The notes under the pieces are model-generated. The model was not told the DNA's origin. It saw nothing but the letters and a program-made list of their open reading frames with translations, and ran no database searches. A stretch of DNA of 35,394 bases. Source: Dimargaris cristalligena. Taxonomy: Eukaryota > Kickxellomycota > Dimargaritomycetes > Dimargaritales > Dimargaritaceae. Shown in pieces: positions 23,377-33,858 of this stretch (within the stretch, counting starts at the first letter, position 1; every line of letters starts with the position of its first letter). Made by a program: the position numbers and the translations under genes. The DNA lies in NCBI GenBank assembly GCA_027576995.1, contig JANBQC010000278.1, forward strand, positions 1 through 35,394, in the 5' to 3' direction.

Positions 23377-25546
23377 ATGACCCGTCTGCTCCAACTGATC
23401 TCCGCCCATGGGGCCTCCATTCGCTCCGGCCCTGGGAAGCCATTACCCGCTGGGGTGGTCTCCGCCACCCCATGTTCGGTACGCCCCCTGCCCCTAGCGC
23501 TCTCAGCGTATTCCTTTGGGGGGAATTTCCGTTACTCGACCAAGCCAGTAGACCCACCCATTACCTCCTCCTCCACCAACGGTGCTACTGCTACACCGTC
23601 GGCGATTCTGATCACCACACCCATTTACTACGTCAATGCGGACCCCCACATTGGCCATTTATTTTCCAGCGTTTTAGCCGATTCCCTCGCGCGGTACCAC
23701 CGCCTGCGGGGCCGGACGGTCGTGTTCAGCACCGGAACCGACGAACACGGTACTAAAATTCAGCAGGCCGCGGCCCAGGCCCAAGTGGCCCCGGGCCCTT
23801 ACTGCGACCGCATTTCCGCGCGGTTTAAGGAACTGTGCCAAGCCGCGCAGGTACAGTACGATGACTTTATTCGGACCACGGAACCCCGCCACCGCCAACG
23901 GGTGCAGTCGTTTTGGGCGGAACTGGCCCAGCGGGGCCATATTTATAAAGGTACGTACAGCGGCTGGTACTCCGTGTCCGATGAAGCATTTTATACGGCC
24001 GAGGAAGTGACGGAGGTAACGTCAACATCACCACCACCACCAGCGGGGGTGGCGGATGGGACCTCTCCCCCCCGAACCACGATGGTGGCTACGGTGTCGG
24101 GGTCGACGGTGGAATGGACCGAGGAAACCAACTACAAATTTCGGTTGGGATCATTTATACCCGCTTTGCTGCGGCTGTACGAACAACACCCCGACATGAT
24201 CGTGCCCGCCAACCGCTACCAAGACGTCATGGCCCAGCTCCGGTCCTACCCCACGGGTCCGGCAGAGGCCGCCCAGGGGGATTTGTCGATTTCCCGCCCG
24301 CGGGCCCGATTGAACTGGGGTATTCCCGTACCCGGCGATCCGGACCATACCATCTACGTCTGGCTGGACGCCCTCTTGAATTATCTAACAGTCGCGGAAT
24401 CCCACCCCGTGAACGGCCAGCCGCCCTTCCCGCCCCACCTCCAAATAGTGGGTAAAGATATCGTCAAATTCCACGCCATATTCTGGCCCGCTTTCCTTTT
24501 GGCCACCGGCCGGACCCCGACCCGCCGTATCGTTGCTCACGCCCACTGGACCATGGCCAACCACAAAATGTCCAAGAGCCGGGGTAATGTGGCCGACCCC
24601 TTCGCCGTTCTTAATCGGCATGGGGTTGACTCCGTGCGGTATTTCCTGTTACGTAACGGCGGGTTGGCCTACGATGCCGATTTTAGCGAGGCTCGCATTC
24701 AGGTGGATTACCAGTCCCAACTCGTGGACCAGCTGGGTAATCTGGTGGCCCGGTGTGCTTCCCGGGCCTTCGCCCCCGACTTTAACTCCTTCGGACAATG
24801 GGGTCGGAAGCTCAGCCAAACGGAATTACCGATGGTCAAATCCCTCAGTCCGATGGATGCTGAAGTCATCGCCCATTTGCAGCGTTTGCCTGGTAAGTTG
24901 ATTCACTGTGTTTCTAATTTGGAGTTATCAGAAACCCTACTATTAAGTCGGCCTCTCGCTGGGTATTAGAAGTAATACAATGATATGTTGGCAGGGGATC
25001 CCGAGTCCACTTGACTACGTGTCCTTAAAGGGCTATTTCTCGTGAAATTGTATATATATATACTGATTCCATTATCTCATTATACAACATTTGTGTTGAA
25101 TATTTCCCGCTTTGAACAAACCTTTAAACTTGGCAATCCCGATAGAATGCGTGGCCAACGCCTACGAACAACCCGACGTCCGACTCGCTATTAATACCGT
25201 ACATGACGCGGTCGCCCACCTCAACAAGTACGTGGCGCTCACCGAACCCTGGAAATTGAAAAAAGCCTTGGCCCAAGGAGACCTAGAGGCCCAACTGCCA
25301 CTCCAACGGATTGTCTTTTTAGCCCTCGAGACCGCCCGTTTAGCCGCTGTCCTCCTGCTACCGGTGATTCCCACCAAAGCAACAGAGCTGCTCCTATGTC
25401 TAGGTATTCCCCCTAACGAACATACCTGGCGGGAGGCTCGCTTGGGGGCTGGGTGGCAAGATGCTGCCGTGGATTACAATACTCTGGCTGAATCCCGGTC
25501 CAAGGTGATATTCCCCCGCGTAACCCTTTCCCCGGCGAAGCCATAA
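23377..25546 (+). CDS. MSM1: Mitochondrial methionyl-tRNA synthetase
   Basis: Two exons, 23377-24892 and 25146-25546. The donor is CCTG|GTAAGT, the acceptor CCCGATAG, and the phase-1 junction gives 638 residues. It charges tRNA-Met with methionine for organellar translation. The first ~55 residues are rich in Arg, Ser and Ala with few acids and end near FRYST, a typical presequence. Class I signatures follow: PIYYVNADPHIGHL (HIGH at 91-94), STGTDEHGTKIQ, IYKGTYSGWYSVSDEAFY, IVGKDIVKFHAIFWPAFL, and KMSKS at 397-401. The anticodon-binding domain is in exon 2 (LNKYVALTEPWKL). There is no zinc-knuckle cysteine pair, as in mitochondrial members. A low-complexity Ser/Thr/Pro insert of about 30 residues (about 215-245) sits where the knuckle would be. 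The length is slightly above yeast Msm1 (575). Confidence 0.95.
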
Positions 25547-26464
25547 CTGATGGATAGATATATAGATAGGCTGCGCACCCCGGCGGCCTCCTGTAGCTCT
25601 AAGTTATCCATTGGAACTTCCCTCCCCCCACGTTGGTCCGCCTTGGCCATTAAGTCGAAACGAAATACCCAACTACAGAATTACAACTAATCGTCTAGGG
25701 TTATTAAATTTACAATGAAGAAAATATGGAAACTCTATCGAGATATAAATGGAGATTCATGTTTATATTTATACCCCCCTTTTTTTTGCTATTCATGAGA
25801 GCGAGCAGCACCTAGCTATATGGGCTACTTGCCATCAACGAAGCTCCAGCCAAGACATAAAAGGGAATAGTTATCTGCGTTTACATAACCCCCACGCCAG
25901 TATGAATTACTACCACGTTCTATATAAACAACAATTGTACTTAAGGACACCTTATGCGACTCTATTATATTCAGGATGCATGTACTCCCTCCTCCCTCCC
26001 TCACTCCCAATCACAAAGACGGGAATGAAACTGAACGAAACTGAGTCTAATTGAAATTGATTTTAGAACGGGGGGGGGGTATCGGTTAACCTGTAACTGG
26101 TCCTAAAAGTGGCCATATGGTTGGCCAATGACTCAGGTATTAAACAAGCGCACTGAGCTCTACCTGGTCCAAGCGTACAGGGACTCACTAGTACAGTACC
26201 TTAATATAATAGTCATATAGTTGAATGAACCCTTGGCCGAAATCTATTTGAAAATCATTGACTCAAAATAGACTATTAAACAGTATTGCGATACAAAGTA
26301 TTAGTATTCCTATGCCACTTGCCTTGTACACTCTGGAAAAATGATCCACACAAATTTATATTGGAACAGACAATCTAGTATATAGGCATGAATATTCCTC
26401 GAATGGACTATCAACCCAAAAATACCAGGGCTAGAAATCCCCCAGGCGACTGTAAAAATAGGCA
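25547..26464. other. Intergenic region, no gene seen
   Basis: AT-rich 3' flank of the methionyl-tRNA synthetase gene. It contains short homopolymer runs, including nine or so G at about 26070, and nothing I can assign. Confidence 0.5.
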
Positions 26465-26665
26465 ATGGTTTCTAAAGTAAAGAAATTCGAACGAACCGAG
26501 GATTACATTCGAAAAGTCAATGAATATCACAAATATATGAAAAATCCCCCCTCCTCAAAAAAAAAAATGAAAAAAAAAGCTCGGCGTCAATTAGGTGTAA
26601 AAAAGTTAGCATTTATTAAATTTTATTCACTGGGGGCTAGAAAGGTAAGAGCCAACGTGTTATGA
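26465..26665 (+). CDS. Doubtful Lys-rich small ORF
   Basis: Begins with ATG and encodes 66 residues, about one third Lys/Arg (SSKKKMKKKARRQLG in the middle), which could suggest a nucleolar or RNA-binding protein. Near its end a consensus donor (AGAAAG|GTAAGA) suggests splicing. Downstream, up to about 26870, the other two frames stay open in turn, with similarly charged predicted sequence. No clear acceptor in matching phase with a pyrimidine tract was found. The plus strand here is strongly purine-rich, which keeps all three frames open and makes them charged, so chance is a real possibility. No family recognised. Confidence 0.25.
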   Translation: MVSKVKKFERTEDYIRKVNEYHKYMKNPPSSKKKMKKKARRQLGVKKLAFIKFYSLGARKVRANVL

Positions 26666-27125
26666 GTGTGGAAGAACGAAAAGGCGCAAAGAATGGGGAA
26701 GAAGCTGAGGAGAAAAAAAACGAGATGAATTGTACAGCAAAAAGAAAATGCTCAGCAAACAGCGAGTTGATGGGAGAAGAGGTCTGAAAAGGACCAACGA
26801 TACTGAAAATAAGTCCAATGGAGTTACAATAGAGAAGGGAAAGGTTTCCTCCACAGCCGTATACAAATAGGGCCGAAGAAGGAAACGTATGATACAAGTG
26901 AGTTGTCAGTTAAAGAACTAGGCCTAATATTTAAAAAGGATGTGCAGGGATGATAGCGAATAGGCGTAGTTATGAAGCTAATAATCACACCAAAATAATA
27001 AGGTTGATGGAAACGAGGGAGGGAAGACGATGTAAATGCAGTGTTGATATAAAAGTAATTGCAAGGAAACATAAAGTAAGATTGAAAAATACATAATAGG
27101 AATAAGGCGTGGGAGTGGGAATGTA
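26666..27125. other. Purine-rich 3' flank of the kinase gene
   Basis: Purine-rich on the plus strand, so pyrimidine-rich on the sense strand of the minus-strand kinase gene, whose 3' untranslated region it probably contains. Apart from the possible continuation of the Lys-rich ORF to about 26870, nothing is recognised. Confidence 0.35.
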
Positions 27126-29213
27126 CTATGAAGTGAGACTCACGAGGGCTTTGGCAACACACGGATGACCAACAATCTGGTCAATGGTAGGCCGGTCCTC
27201 CGGAAGCGGTTGAAGCATTTCGGTAATGAGATCCACCAGCTCGGAGGAGGTTCCCGCGTCAAACTGGCAATCAGACAAGTCCCCTGAGCGTAACTTCTGC
27301 CAGGCGGGGCCATTGTCAGGGAGCACTACATTAGCGGTGACTTCAAGCAACAGCAGGCCCAAGCTAAAGATGTCGGCGGGCTTGTCGTAACAGCCAGTAA
27401 GTACCTCGGGGGCAATATACTCACGATCACCCTCCCGGTCGAATTCGTTTGCGGCCAGAGGCAACCGAGCAGACATTCCGAAATCTGCCAGCTTAAGGGT
27501 CCAATCCTCAGATATAAAGACGTTGGCGGGTTTGACATCGAGGTGAAGAATGTTAAGATCGTGCATATGCTTCAGGCCCAGGGCAACATGAGAAAAAATG
27601 TACCAAACTCGTTCTTCGCTGAGGGGCTCGTGCTGCCCATAGTCATCCAAAAAGCGATCTAGGCTACTGTTGTCCATGAGTTCGGTTTGGAGGTAGAGCT
27701 GGCCTTGCTGCTCCCATGCGTTGAACAGCTGCACACAATGGGGATGGGCACCAAGGGCCCACATAATTTGGACTTCATCGAGGCGTCTCAGACGATCCTT
27801 ACGCCCGCTAAAGGGGAACTTGGTCTTCTTAATAGCGTACATACACCCGGTGGCGCGGTCTTGAACCTTGAAGACGTCGGAGAACTCCCCGGAACCAAGG
27901 TTATCGAGAATGACGAATTGGGAATCAACGTAATCGGAGGAGGCGGGCTTCTCGGCCGAAGGGGGCATGGGAACCGTACCCATGGGGGATTCAATCCGGT
28001 TGGGGCCCAGCGGCAACCGGTGGGGGTCATTCTGGGTCAGCTCAAAGAAGGTAGTGGTGAGGAAATTGGGGTAGTCGGTCAGATAGAGCAGATTGGGGGA
28101 AAGGGGGTGTTGGGGAAGGGTGGGTGACTTGCGGGCGGTAATCGGGGACGAATCATCACATTGCATCATATCCTTGACGGGAAGGGTTAGGTCGTCAGTA
28201 TGATTCCCATAGACCCATTCGTTAGTTCGGGAGTAATTGGAAGGTGAATCATCTGCGGCGGTGGAGTAAGAGTGTAGGGTAGAAATAGAAGAGACAGAAG
28301 AAGGTGAACCGGTGAGGGAAATCCACGAATCCCGGTTGCTTCCGGACTCGTAAACCGTAAACGCATCGTCCAGCGATGCGTCGGAATAACGGCAGCCAGG
28401 CTGCCCTAAAGCAGGGGTAGTCGAAAAGGGGGATTGGGTGCCGGACACCTTAGAATGGGAAGAAGGTAACGTACGGGAAGGGGTGTAGGGGGTGTCAAAG
28501 GGGGATGGGGCCGGCGGGTCGAGCAAAGACGCTGGTGGGGGAGCTTTGGTAACAGATGGAGAGAAAATAGTGCTAAAAGGACCGGCACTGAAAGAGGTGT
28601 GTATAGGGGAGTGAATTTGGAAAGAATAGTCGGAATCGGGTGTGCCGGGCGAGCCCAGGTGGGGTCGCTTCACGGTTTTGAGACACTCCAGGGATGGAAT
28701 ACGATGTTTCTTGGAAGGTAAGGCCGATGGGAGCGGAGAGCCAAACGACAGGCGACTGTTCGGGGCGAAAGGCGTGTTGCGAACGGGGGTGGCAGTGGTG
28801 GCAAAGGCGAATCGCGACGGAGTCTTCTTGCAGGGAGTATCAGGGACGAGACTGGGGGTACCCACATCTACGGGTTTCGGGCGGTTGCGCTTGGAAAGTA
28901 AACCGGTGGATAAAAAGGCGCTGGCGGAGGGTTTAACGAGCTTGGAAGGCTGGGGAGTAAAGAAGTTCTCCGACTGAAGCGAGGAAGGGGGAAGCGGCGA
29001 GTCGGGGGAACTTAGCCTACGGTCGGACGGCGAACGTTGGAAAAGACTGGGGCTAAAGATGCTGTTCGGGCCAGCCGACAGGACTTTGCCGTAACCAGTA
29101 GGGGTGCGCTTCTTGACCCGATTGGCCGGGATGGTCGGGGTGGCGAAGAATACATCGTCCTCGTATAACGGTAGCTTGGACAGACCAACCTTCTTAGGAG
29201 GCGTCAGGGCCAT
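27126..29213 (-). CDS. Wee1/Swe1-type mitosis inhibitor kinase
   Basis: Single-exon, 695 residues. The first ~430 residues are Ser/Pro/Thr-rich with many SP and TP sites, as expected of a disordered regulatory region. The kinase domain starts near 432: glycine loop LGSGEFSDVF (from Gly440), ATP-binding Lys462 (YAIKK), helix-C region RLDEVQIM, catalytic loop HLDVKPANVF (Asp559, Asn564), DFG at 577-579, then EGDREYIAPE (594-603) and ADIFSLGLLLLE. The HLDVKPAN loop and the EGDREYIAPE segment are characteristic of fungal Wee1/Swe1 kinases, not of general Ser/Thr kinases. By family, it phosphorylates the conserved Tyr15-equivalent of the mitotic cyclin-dependent kinase and delays entry into mitosis, mainly in the nucleus. 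The SP/TP sites suggest control by cyclin-dependent kinase itself. The start is the first ATG; the domain runs almost to the C-terminus. Confidence 0.93.
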   Translation of the reverse strand: MALTPPKKVGLSKLPLYEDDVFFATPTIPANRVKKRTPTGYGKVLSAGPNSIFSPSLFQRSPSDRRLSSPDSPLPPSSLQSENFFTPQPSKLVKPSASAFLSTGLLSKRNRPKPVDVGTPSLVPDTPCKKTPSRFAFATTATPVRNTPFAPNSRLSFGSPLPSALPSKKHRIPSLECLKTVKRPHLGSPGTPDSDYSFQIHSPIHTSFSAGPFSTIFSPSVTKAPPPASLLDPPAPSPFDTPYTPSRTLPSSHSKVSGTQSPFSTTPALGQPGCRYSDASLDDAFTVYESGSNRDSWISLTGSPSSVSSISTLHSYSTAADDSPSNYSRTNEWVYGNHTDDLTLPVKDMMQCDDSSPITARKSPTLPQHPLSPNLLYLTDYPNFLTTTFFELTQNDPHRLPLGPNRIESPMGTVPMPPSAEKPASSDYVDSQFVILDNLGSGEFSDVFKVQDRATGCMYAIKKTKFPFSGRKDRLRRLDEVQIMWALGAHPHCVQLFNAWEQQGQLYLQTELMDNSSLDRFLDDYGQHEPLSEERVWYIFSHVALGLKHMHDLNILHLDVKPANVFISEDWTLKLADFGMSARLPLAANEFDREGDREYIAPEVLTGCYDKPADIFSLGLLLLEVTANVVLPDNGPAWQKLRSGDLSDCQFDAGTSSELVDLITEMLQPLPEDRPTIDQIVGHPCVAKALVSLTS

Positions 29214-29400
29214 TGTGGAGTGGTAGGGGAGGGGGTTGGAGCACGAGAGCGCCAGACTGGCAGTGGACAGTCTCTTATGAGAGAGGGTGGGTTGCAGGAT
29301 GACAGTAGACTAAGAAGGGGAGGAAATCCTAATAAGAATCACGAACGCTTTGAGGCAATTCGGAAGAGTTTGGCGGAAGTTAATAGGGCGGCTCGCTTAA

Positions 29401-29425
29401 ATATATATATTTATAGATATATATT
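29401..29425 (-). promoter_or_regulatory. TATA-rich element upstream of the kinase gene
   Basis: An A/T alternating stretch that, read on the minus strand, contains CTATAAATATATAT. It lies about 190 bp upstream of the kinase ATG and is the best TATA candidate there. Confidence 0.3.
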
Positions 29426-30129
29426 GAGAGGGGGTGGGAGTGGGTGGGCTGAATAGGGCTGGGCTGGGCTAGGTCGAGAAATGAGAAATAGACGAACTGT
29501 GAAAAAGATGTAGTGCAGACAGTAGAAAGAGAATAAGACTATGGAACCCTAGTAAGGAGCGCTGGGAAAGAAAGAGAGAGAGAGGAGGGAAAAAGGAGAA
29601 GGTGGGACAAAGGGAGGGGAAAGGACGACGGACTCAGGGGGCAGTGAAGAGCGAAACTGGAGCCCCGGAGGCAAGGGAAGACTGTGTTTATATATAGGAC
29701 GGCGAGTAACCAGCATATACCCAGGAAAGAAGTGAGGGAAAAGGGGAGAGGGAAAAAGGGGGAGGGAGGAGGGGATGACAAGGTTGTTTTTGTTTTCGTT
29801 TGGGATGTATGTTTAGTAATGGGGAGGGAGGGGGGGTTAGTATATGCACCGCCACCACCCTGGTCATCCGTGGGAGGTATTTTTTTCCCACTCGACAAAA
29901 ACAATACCAATTTGACCAATCACTGGTCGTGGTCGATGTCACCAAATAAAAAAAGCCATCACTATGGCTTATTCCCTTGCAGGGTTGTCTCTTCATCTAT
30001 TTCTGGCCGGGCAAGTGAAAGGAGTCTCGCCGGGTTGACTAGTTGGGGGTGTATACCATATACATACATATATACATACATACCTATACACACACTCACA
30101 TACACCCCCATCTACCCTAGCCAGACTGG
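29426..30129. other. Low-complexity upstream DNA
   Basis: Purine-rich tracts to about 29840, followed by mixed sequence and a TACA/CA-type microsatellite-like stretch at about 30058-30110. ORFs here are products of composition. A short signal-peptide-like start (MAYSLAGLSLHLFLAG, ATG 29964) precedes the coding-like tract to the right, but I could not join it with good splice sites. Confidence 0.4.
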
Positions 30130-30660
30130 GTGAGGCCTTTCCCTCACTGGCTTCCCCAGCCGGGGTGCTGTTTCGCCAACTGTTAAGTTATCCTTCTATA
30201 CGCAGTGCCGTGTGGTCTTTTGGACCCCATACACGTATTAGCTCTGCGGACATTGTTCAATTATGGGCCTACCCACCCGTTCAGTATTCAACTGCGCCGT
30301 TTCTTCACTATTACGGACCCCAGCCCCAAAAGACATCCCCATTTAGGCCCCGCTATCTTTATTTACTATTGGTGGGTGCCGATGATTAGCTCCGCGGCAC
30401 CTAAACGGCAGCCGCTTCCCTTCTGCGGAATCTATCCGGGCGTGTGGCTTGTGATCGGTTCCGAGCAAGTGGCGGTGTTTGAAAATGAAGTTTCGAGTCG
30501 CATGTATGTGCCCCAGTGCTACGCGGGCCACACGGCATGAGACCTTTGTTGCACGAGCCTTGGTTGGATATGATATTTCATTAACCGCCAATGCACACCG
30601 CTCCATGCACCGCGGCTTTATATTGACAGTGACCATACTGCCAAGCCATTGACCAGTAGT
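30130..30660 (+). other. Coding-like tract passing through three frames
   Basis: Three successive plus-strand frames look protein-like and take over from one another. The first ends at TAG 30389 (includes LFRQLLSYPSIRSAVWSFG), the second at TGA 30540 (includes IYPGVWLVIGSEQVAVFENE), and the third at about 30654 (includes ETFVARALVGYDISLTANAH). No clean GT-AG introns connecting them in phase were found. It may be a decayed gene, a gene with unusual introns, or antisense or compositional shadow. The function is unknown. Confidence 0.25.
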
Positions 30661-30712
30661 ATGGTCATCGGCCCTGATCCATTTTTATCCACGGTGGGGT
30701 ATTTTCTCGGAC

Positions 30713-30755
30713 TAATAATAATAATAATAATAATATGATTATAATTATAATCATA
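30713..30755. repeat. (TAA)n microsatellite plus palindrome
   Basis: A run of seven to eight TAA/ATA units followed directly by a perfect 20-bp palindrome (ATGATTATAATTATAATCAT, 30735-30754). A cruciform or replication-slippage origin is likely; no function is implied. Confidence 0.85.
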
Positions 30756-30801
30756 ATTAGCATAGCGTACCCCGAGTTCTGGAACGTGCCTATTCCTTCT
30801 T

Positions 30802-31650
30802 TTATAATGACCCTGTGGGGAACGTCTCTGGCTTCCTACAGGTCAGTGGGTCATACTTTATAATGAAGTTCCTCACTCCACCCCTGCAACAGGGTGGGCC
30901 CGTGGTCCGGTCTCCCTGTAGAAACCACCAGCCGTGGCTCGTGTCGTACATTTGACCCTTGTCCAACGATCCGGCACTTTGCGCTTGGCTGAGTTCCAAA
31001 TGGCCATTCTGCATGGTGTTTTCATTAAATGCATGGGACGACTGTCGTTGTGAAATGACCCCCATGGCTATCGTATCCGTTTAAGTCCTTTGGCTTTTTT
31101 ATTAAAGGGGGAGAAGGTCAGCTGGTTGGATTCCTTCGGTACCCAAGAGCAGGAAGGGGAATCGAAATGAAGAGAAGGAACGGTAGATTCATTAAGTGCC
31201 CTGCGCAACCCTGGTGGGTCGTCTGGGGGGGCCTGTTTCAGTTGCTGCACGGAGGACTGGGCGGGGATCTTGGCGCCCACACTTCAACTGCATGGCTGAC
31301 CTCATCGCTTGCGGCAACGACGTCGGGTACCAGTCCGGAAGGCGACACCTTCTCTCCAATCCCACCGGCCAAAACGACGGAGGTAAGAGATGAGGGGGGG
31401 GTGTACGCATCGGCGGATGACTAAAGCTAGCGAACCGGTTGGTCGACCGGGGTAAGTTCGTCGCGAATGGCCTTATCCAACGCAGAGTAGGGGGAAGTGC
31501 CATGGACCTGGGAGCCTGTCACACTGCTCCATCTCTTGTATTCTCTGGCCCTCGTTCCCCTTGGTCCTCAGGATTGATTGGTTTGGTCTCCCCTTGAGCC
31601 ACCCCTGCCGACCCCTTTTTATCAATGGCAGGGCCAGCCAACCTATTCAT
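30802..31650 (-). pseudogene. Fragmented coding-like tract, gene relic or unresolved exons
   Basis: Minus-strand sequence with protein-like composition in a chain of frames. It opens with ATG 31650 (MNRLAGPAIDKKG, stop 31519). A second frame spans about 31557-31238 (includes YSALDKAIRDELTPVDQPVR) and is broken only by two in-frame TAG codons six bases apart (31427-31429 and 31421-31423). A third runs about 31283-31068 (includes LRRALNESTVPSLHF) and a fourth starts at ATG 31065 and ends at 30802. Three of the changes are shifts of -1. Very short GT-AG stretches (14-17 nt) could formally bridge some of them, but introns that small are not credible without RNA evidence. The composition suggests a Pro/Ser-rich, probably disordered protein. 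No family recognised. Confidence 0.3.
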
Positions 31651-32427
31651 CTAGCACTTTCCGTCTTTATTTGGGCTCGTCTTGACCATAATCACTTTCG
31701 GAATCAGTTCCGGTTAGTGTGGGTGGGTGGAGACGAAGCAGGGTGTCGCGCGGTTTCCTCCGGTTGTCCTTTTTCTGCACCTTTTACTTTGTGCAAGACT
31801 CCTTTTTCCAGTCACCTAGTCCGTTCCCAGTGTAGTGCAGGATACAGCCCCCTCCCATTCAGTCCACCTAGACCCAACTGCCGCGAGGGCCTTGATTTTC
31901 CCATTGGGCCACCCCACCTGTGGAATCCCTCTAACTCAACCGTCTCACCAAGCCTTTTCCTGTTCCATGTTCCATTATCCCGCCCTATTTTATCCCCAAG
32001 ATTCCTTTTGTATTTTTCCATTGTTTATTGCATTTAGGCCTTCCTACTCTCTCTCCCCAGTCGGCCCTATGGCGTATTCCTTATATTCCAAGTTTTTTTC
32101 TCACTTGCGTCGGTTTATTATTCAACGGGCATTTTTTCCCATTCCTGTGGAGCTCCAAGCCCAGGGGGACTATATTCTCCTTGCCTACCGCTCCTCTCGG
32201 CTCATTTTACGCAACCTTGACAGGCCATTGCAATGGGCAACGTGGACTGTTGGGTACAGAATGCTGATCGTCACAGAGGGAATTATCACTGATTGCTTGG
32301 CTATTCACACTCCCCCTTCTTTCCAGTATCTTTCGGTGGCTCTTTTATTCTTTCTTTTGGTGCTATCATTATCCATTGTTGGTCAATCCCCCCTTTTCCC
32401 TCAGTGGCCTGGCTTCCCCATCCCCTC
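31651..32427. other. Pyrimidine-rich upstream DNA
   Basis: Strongly C+T-rich on the plus strand, resembling the leader in front of the alkaline phosphatase gene, and placed between two divergent candidate genes. Open frames here (for example 31835-32431) are attributed to this composition. No defined element recognised. Confidence 0.35.
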
Positions 32428-33416
32428 ATGAATCAGCTGCTCCTGCGACCCTTTTGCCTAATCCGACTTGTGCTTCTGACCCATCTTCATTCACCACTCC
32501 CCCCTCCTCTGTTATATTTATTGTTTCAGTGGCCATACTCACTACAGCTAGTGGGTCCGTCAGCACTCGGGGTTAGCTATTCTAGCCACACTGTTCTGCG
32601 CAGTCGGGTGGTGAATATCAATCCTGGGACTGTACTTCGACGGGACGATAAATACTTATCACTGCTTCTAGTAGATTGCGGAAATACTCCTCGCTGCGCT
32701 GTACTGCCAGCGCAGTTGCTTCAAGGAAGCCGTTTGATCAACGTTGATCCGTTGTATTTTAACTGTTGGGTGGGTACATCATTGGTGATTTTCAGCGAAT
32801 ATATACATGATATCTCAATGAATAATGATTGTCGCTGATGTTTTATGCAGTCGCTACCTATACTGCCAGGCTGACTTCCAGTACCCCAACTTCACCCCTG
32901 TCAGTCTGATGTGGAGTAACATGGGTTATTCAATGGCTACAGCCGGTTGCTATGTTGGTTCCTGCTCTTCTTTGCAGAAAGCACTCATTAAGATGCCCCC
33001 CTCCCATCCGAGCGCGACTGTGCATCCGGCTATTTATGAGTTGACTTATTCAAAGGACTGTGCATCAAATGGCCCTTGGTTGAAATAAATATAGTTCAAG
33101 GCACCCACTATTCCTTCATAAATACCTGTGCAACTTATTGGTGTCAACCAACGGGCATAGCTAATTTTAGCAAAGTCGACTGCTGGTATGTGGCCAGACG
33201 ATGGGTAATTTTCTGAATATCGCCAAGGCAAAAACCTACGAAGTGTATACGCGCCCTGGAGAATCGAATATAAATAGAAACGTCTCGCCTGCTATTGTCA
33301 AACGATATACTATATTATGCCATCCGAGAATAAACAACCTCAGGCGTAATGGTTGGGATGATTTAGCTGAGGAAGTTGAAATATTCCCCACTATACGAAA
33401 TACTAGCGGAGTTTGA
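32428..33416 (+). CDS. Candidate Cys-containing secreted protein, frame unresolved
   Basis: Starts at ATG 32428 with a hydrophobic, signal-peptide-like segment (MNQLLLRPFCLIRLVLL). Exon 1 may end at 32769 (TTGG|GTGGGT), and a 100-nt intron with acceptor ACTGCCAG at 32869 keeps the frame into 32870-33088 (includes GCYVGSCSSL), giving 186 residues. Beyond that stop the coding-like signal continues in a second frame to 33216 (TCATYWCQPTG, VDCWYVARRW) and a third to 33416 (includes NNLRRNGWDDLAEEVEIF), each shifted by -1. GT-AG stretches of 35 and 23 nt would join them in phase, so the gene either has tiny introns or has been frameshifted. The spaced Cys and Trp/Tyr residues suit a secreted protein. 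No family recognised. Confidence 0.35.
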
Positions 33417-33714
33417 TACTGTTCATTTTTTAGTCCAGCGACCCTCCTTTCATGGTGGGTTCTTTAATGGCGAAGAAGGCCTCTAATGTAACTTCTTCTG
33501 GGTGACATACCTGGGTGAGTCAGTCTCTATTGCCGAACTCCACTATAATTTAACAATGGAAAGCTGAATATGAAGGCCCCGAATCAATATGAGGTAGCCC
33601 TGTCCCACATTGCCTTTGTTGCCTAGTTTATTCTTTATAGCCCCCACTAAGACCTAGTTTATACCGTAGTGTAATTTGCCAATTACTGCCAACTCATTTG
33701 ATTCATCTAGTAGG

Positions 33715-33858
33715 ATATGGGAGTAGTTCAACCCAACTGTATAAGGTTTTACACAATATATGTATGGGATAATATGTGCAAGAAAAACTTTTAACCAGTA
33801 ATATTTACCTCATCAAATGGATTATTCATTATACAGCCTGGATGAACTTCTGCCATAT
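33715..33858 (+). repeat. MITE-like element, copy 3
   Basis: Best-preserved copy. The left end contains AGTTCAACCCAACTGTATAA; the reverse complement of the right end contains AGTTCATCCAGGCTGTATAA, identical at 16 of 20 positions. The interior CTTTTAACCAGTAATATT is shared almost exactly with the copy 0.4 kb downstream. No coding capacity; no clear target-site duplication. Confidence 0.7.

Noticed and set aside
25112..25546. Separate small protein after the methionyl-tRNA synthetase
   Set aside because: It begins at TTG and carries the synthetase anticodon-binding domain, and splicing at 24892/25146 joins it in frame.
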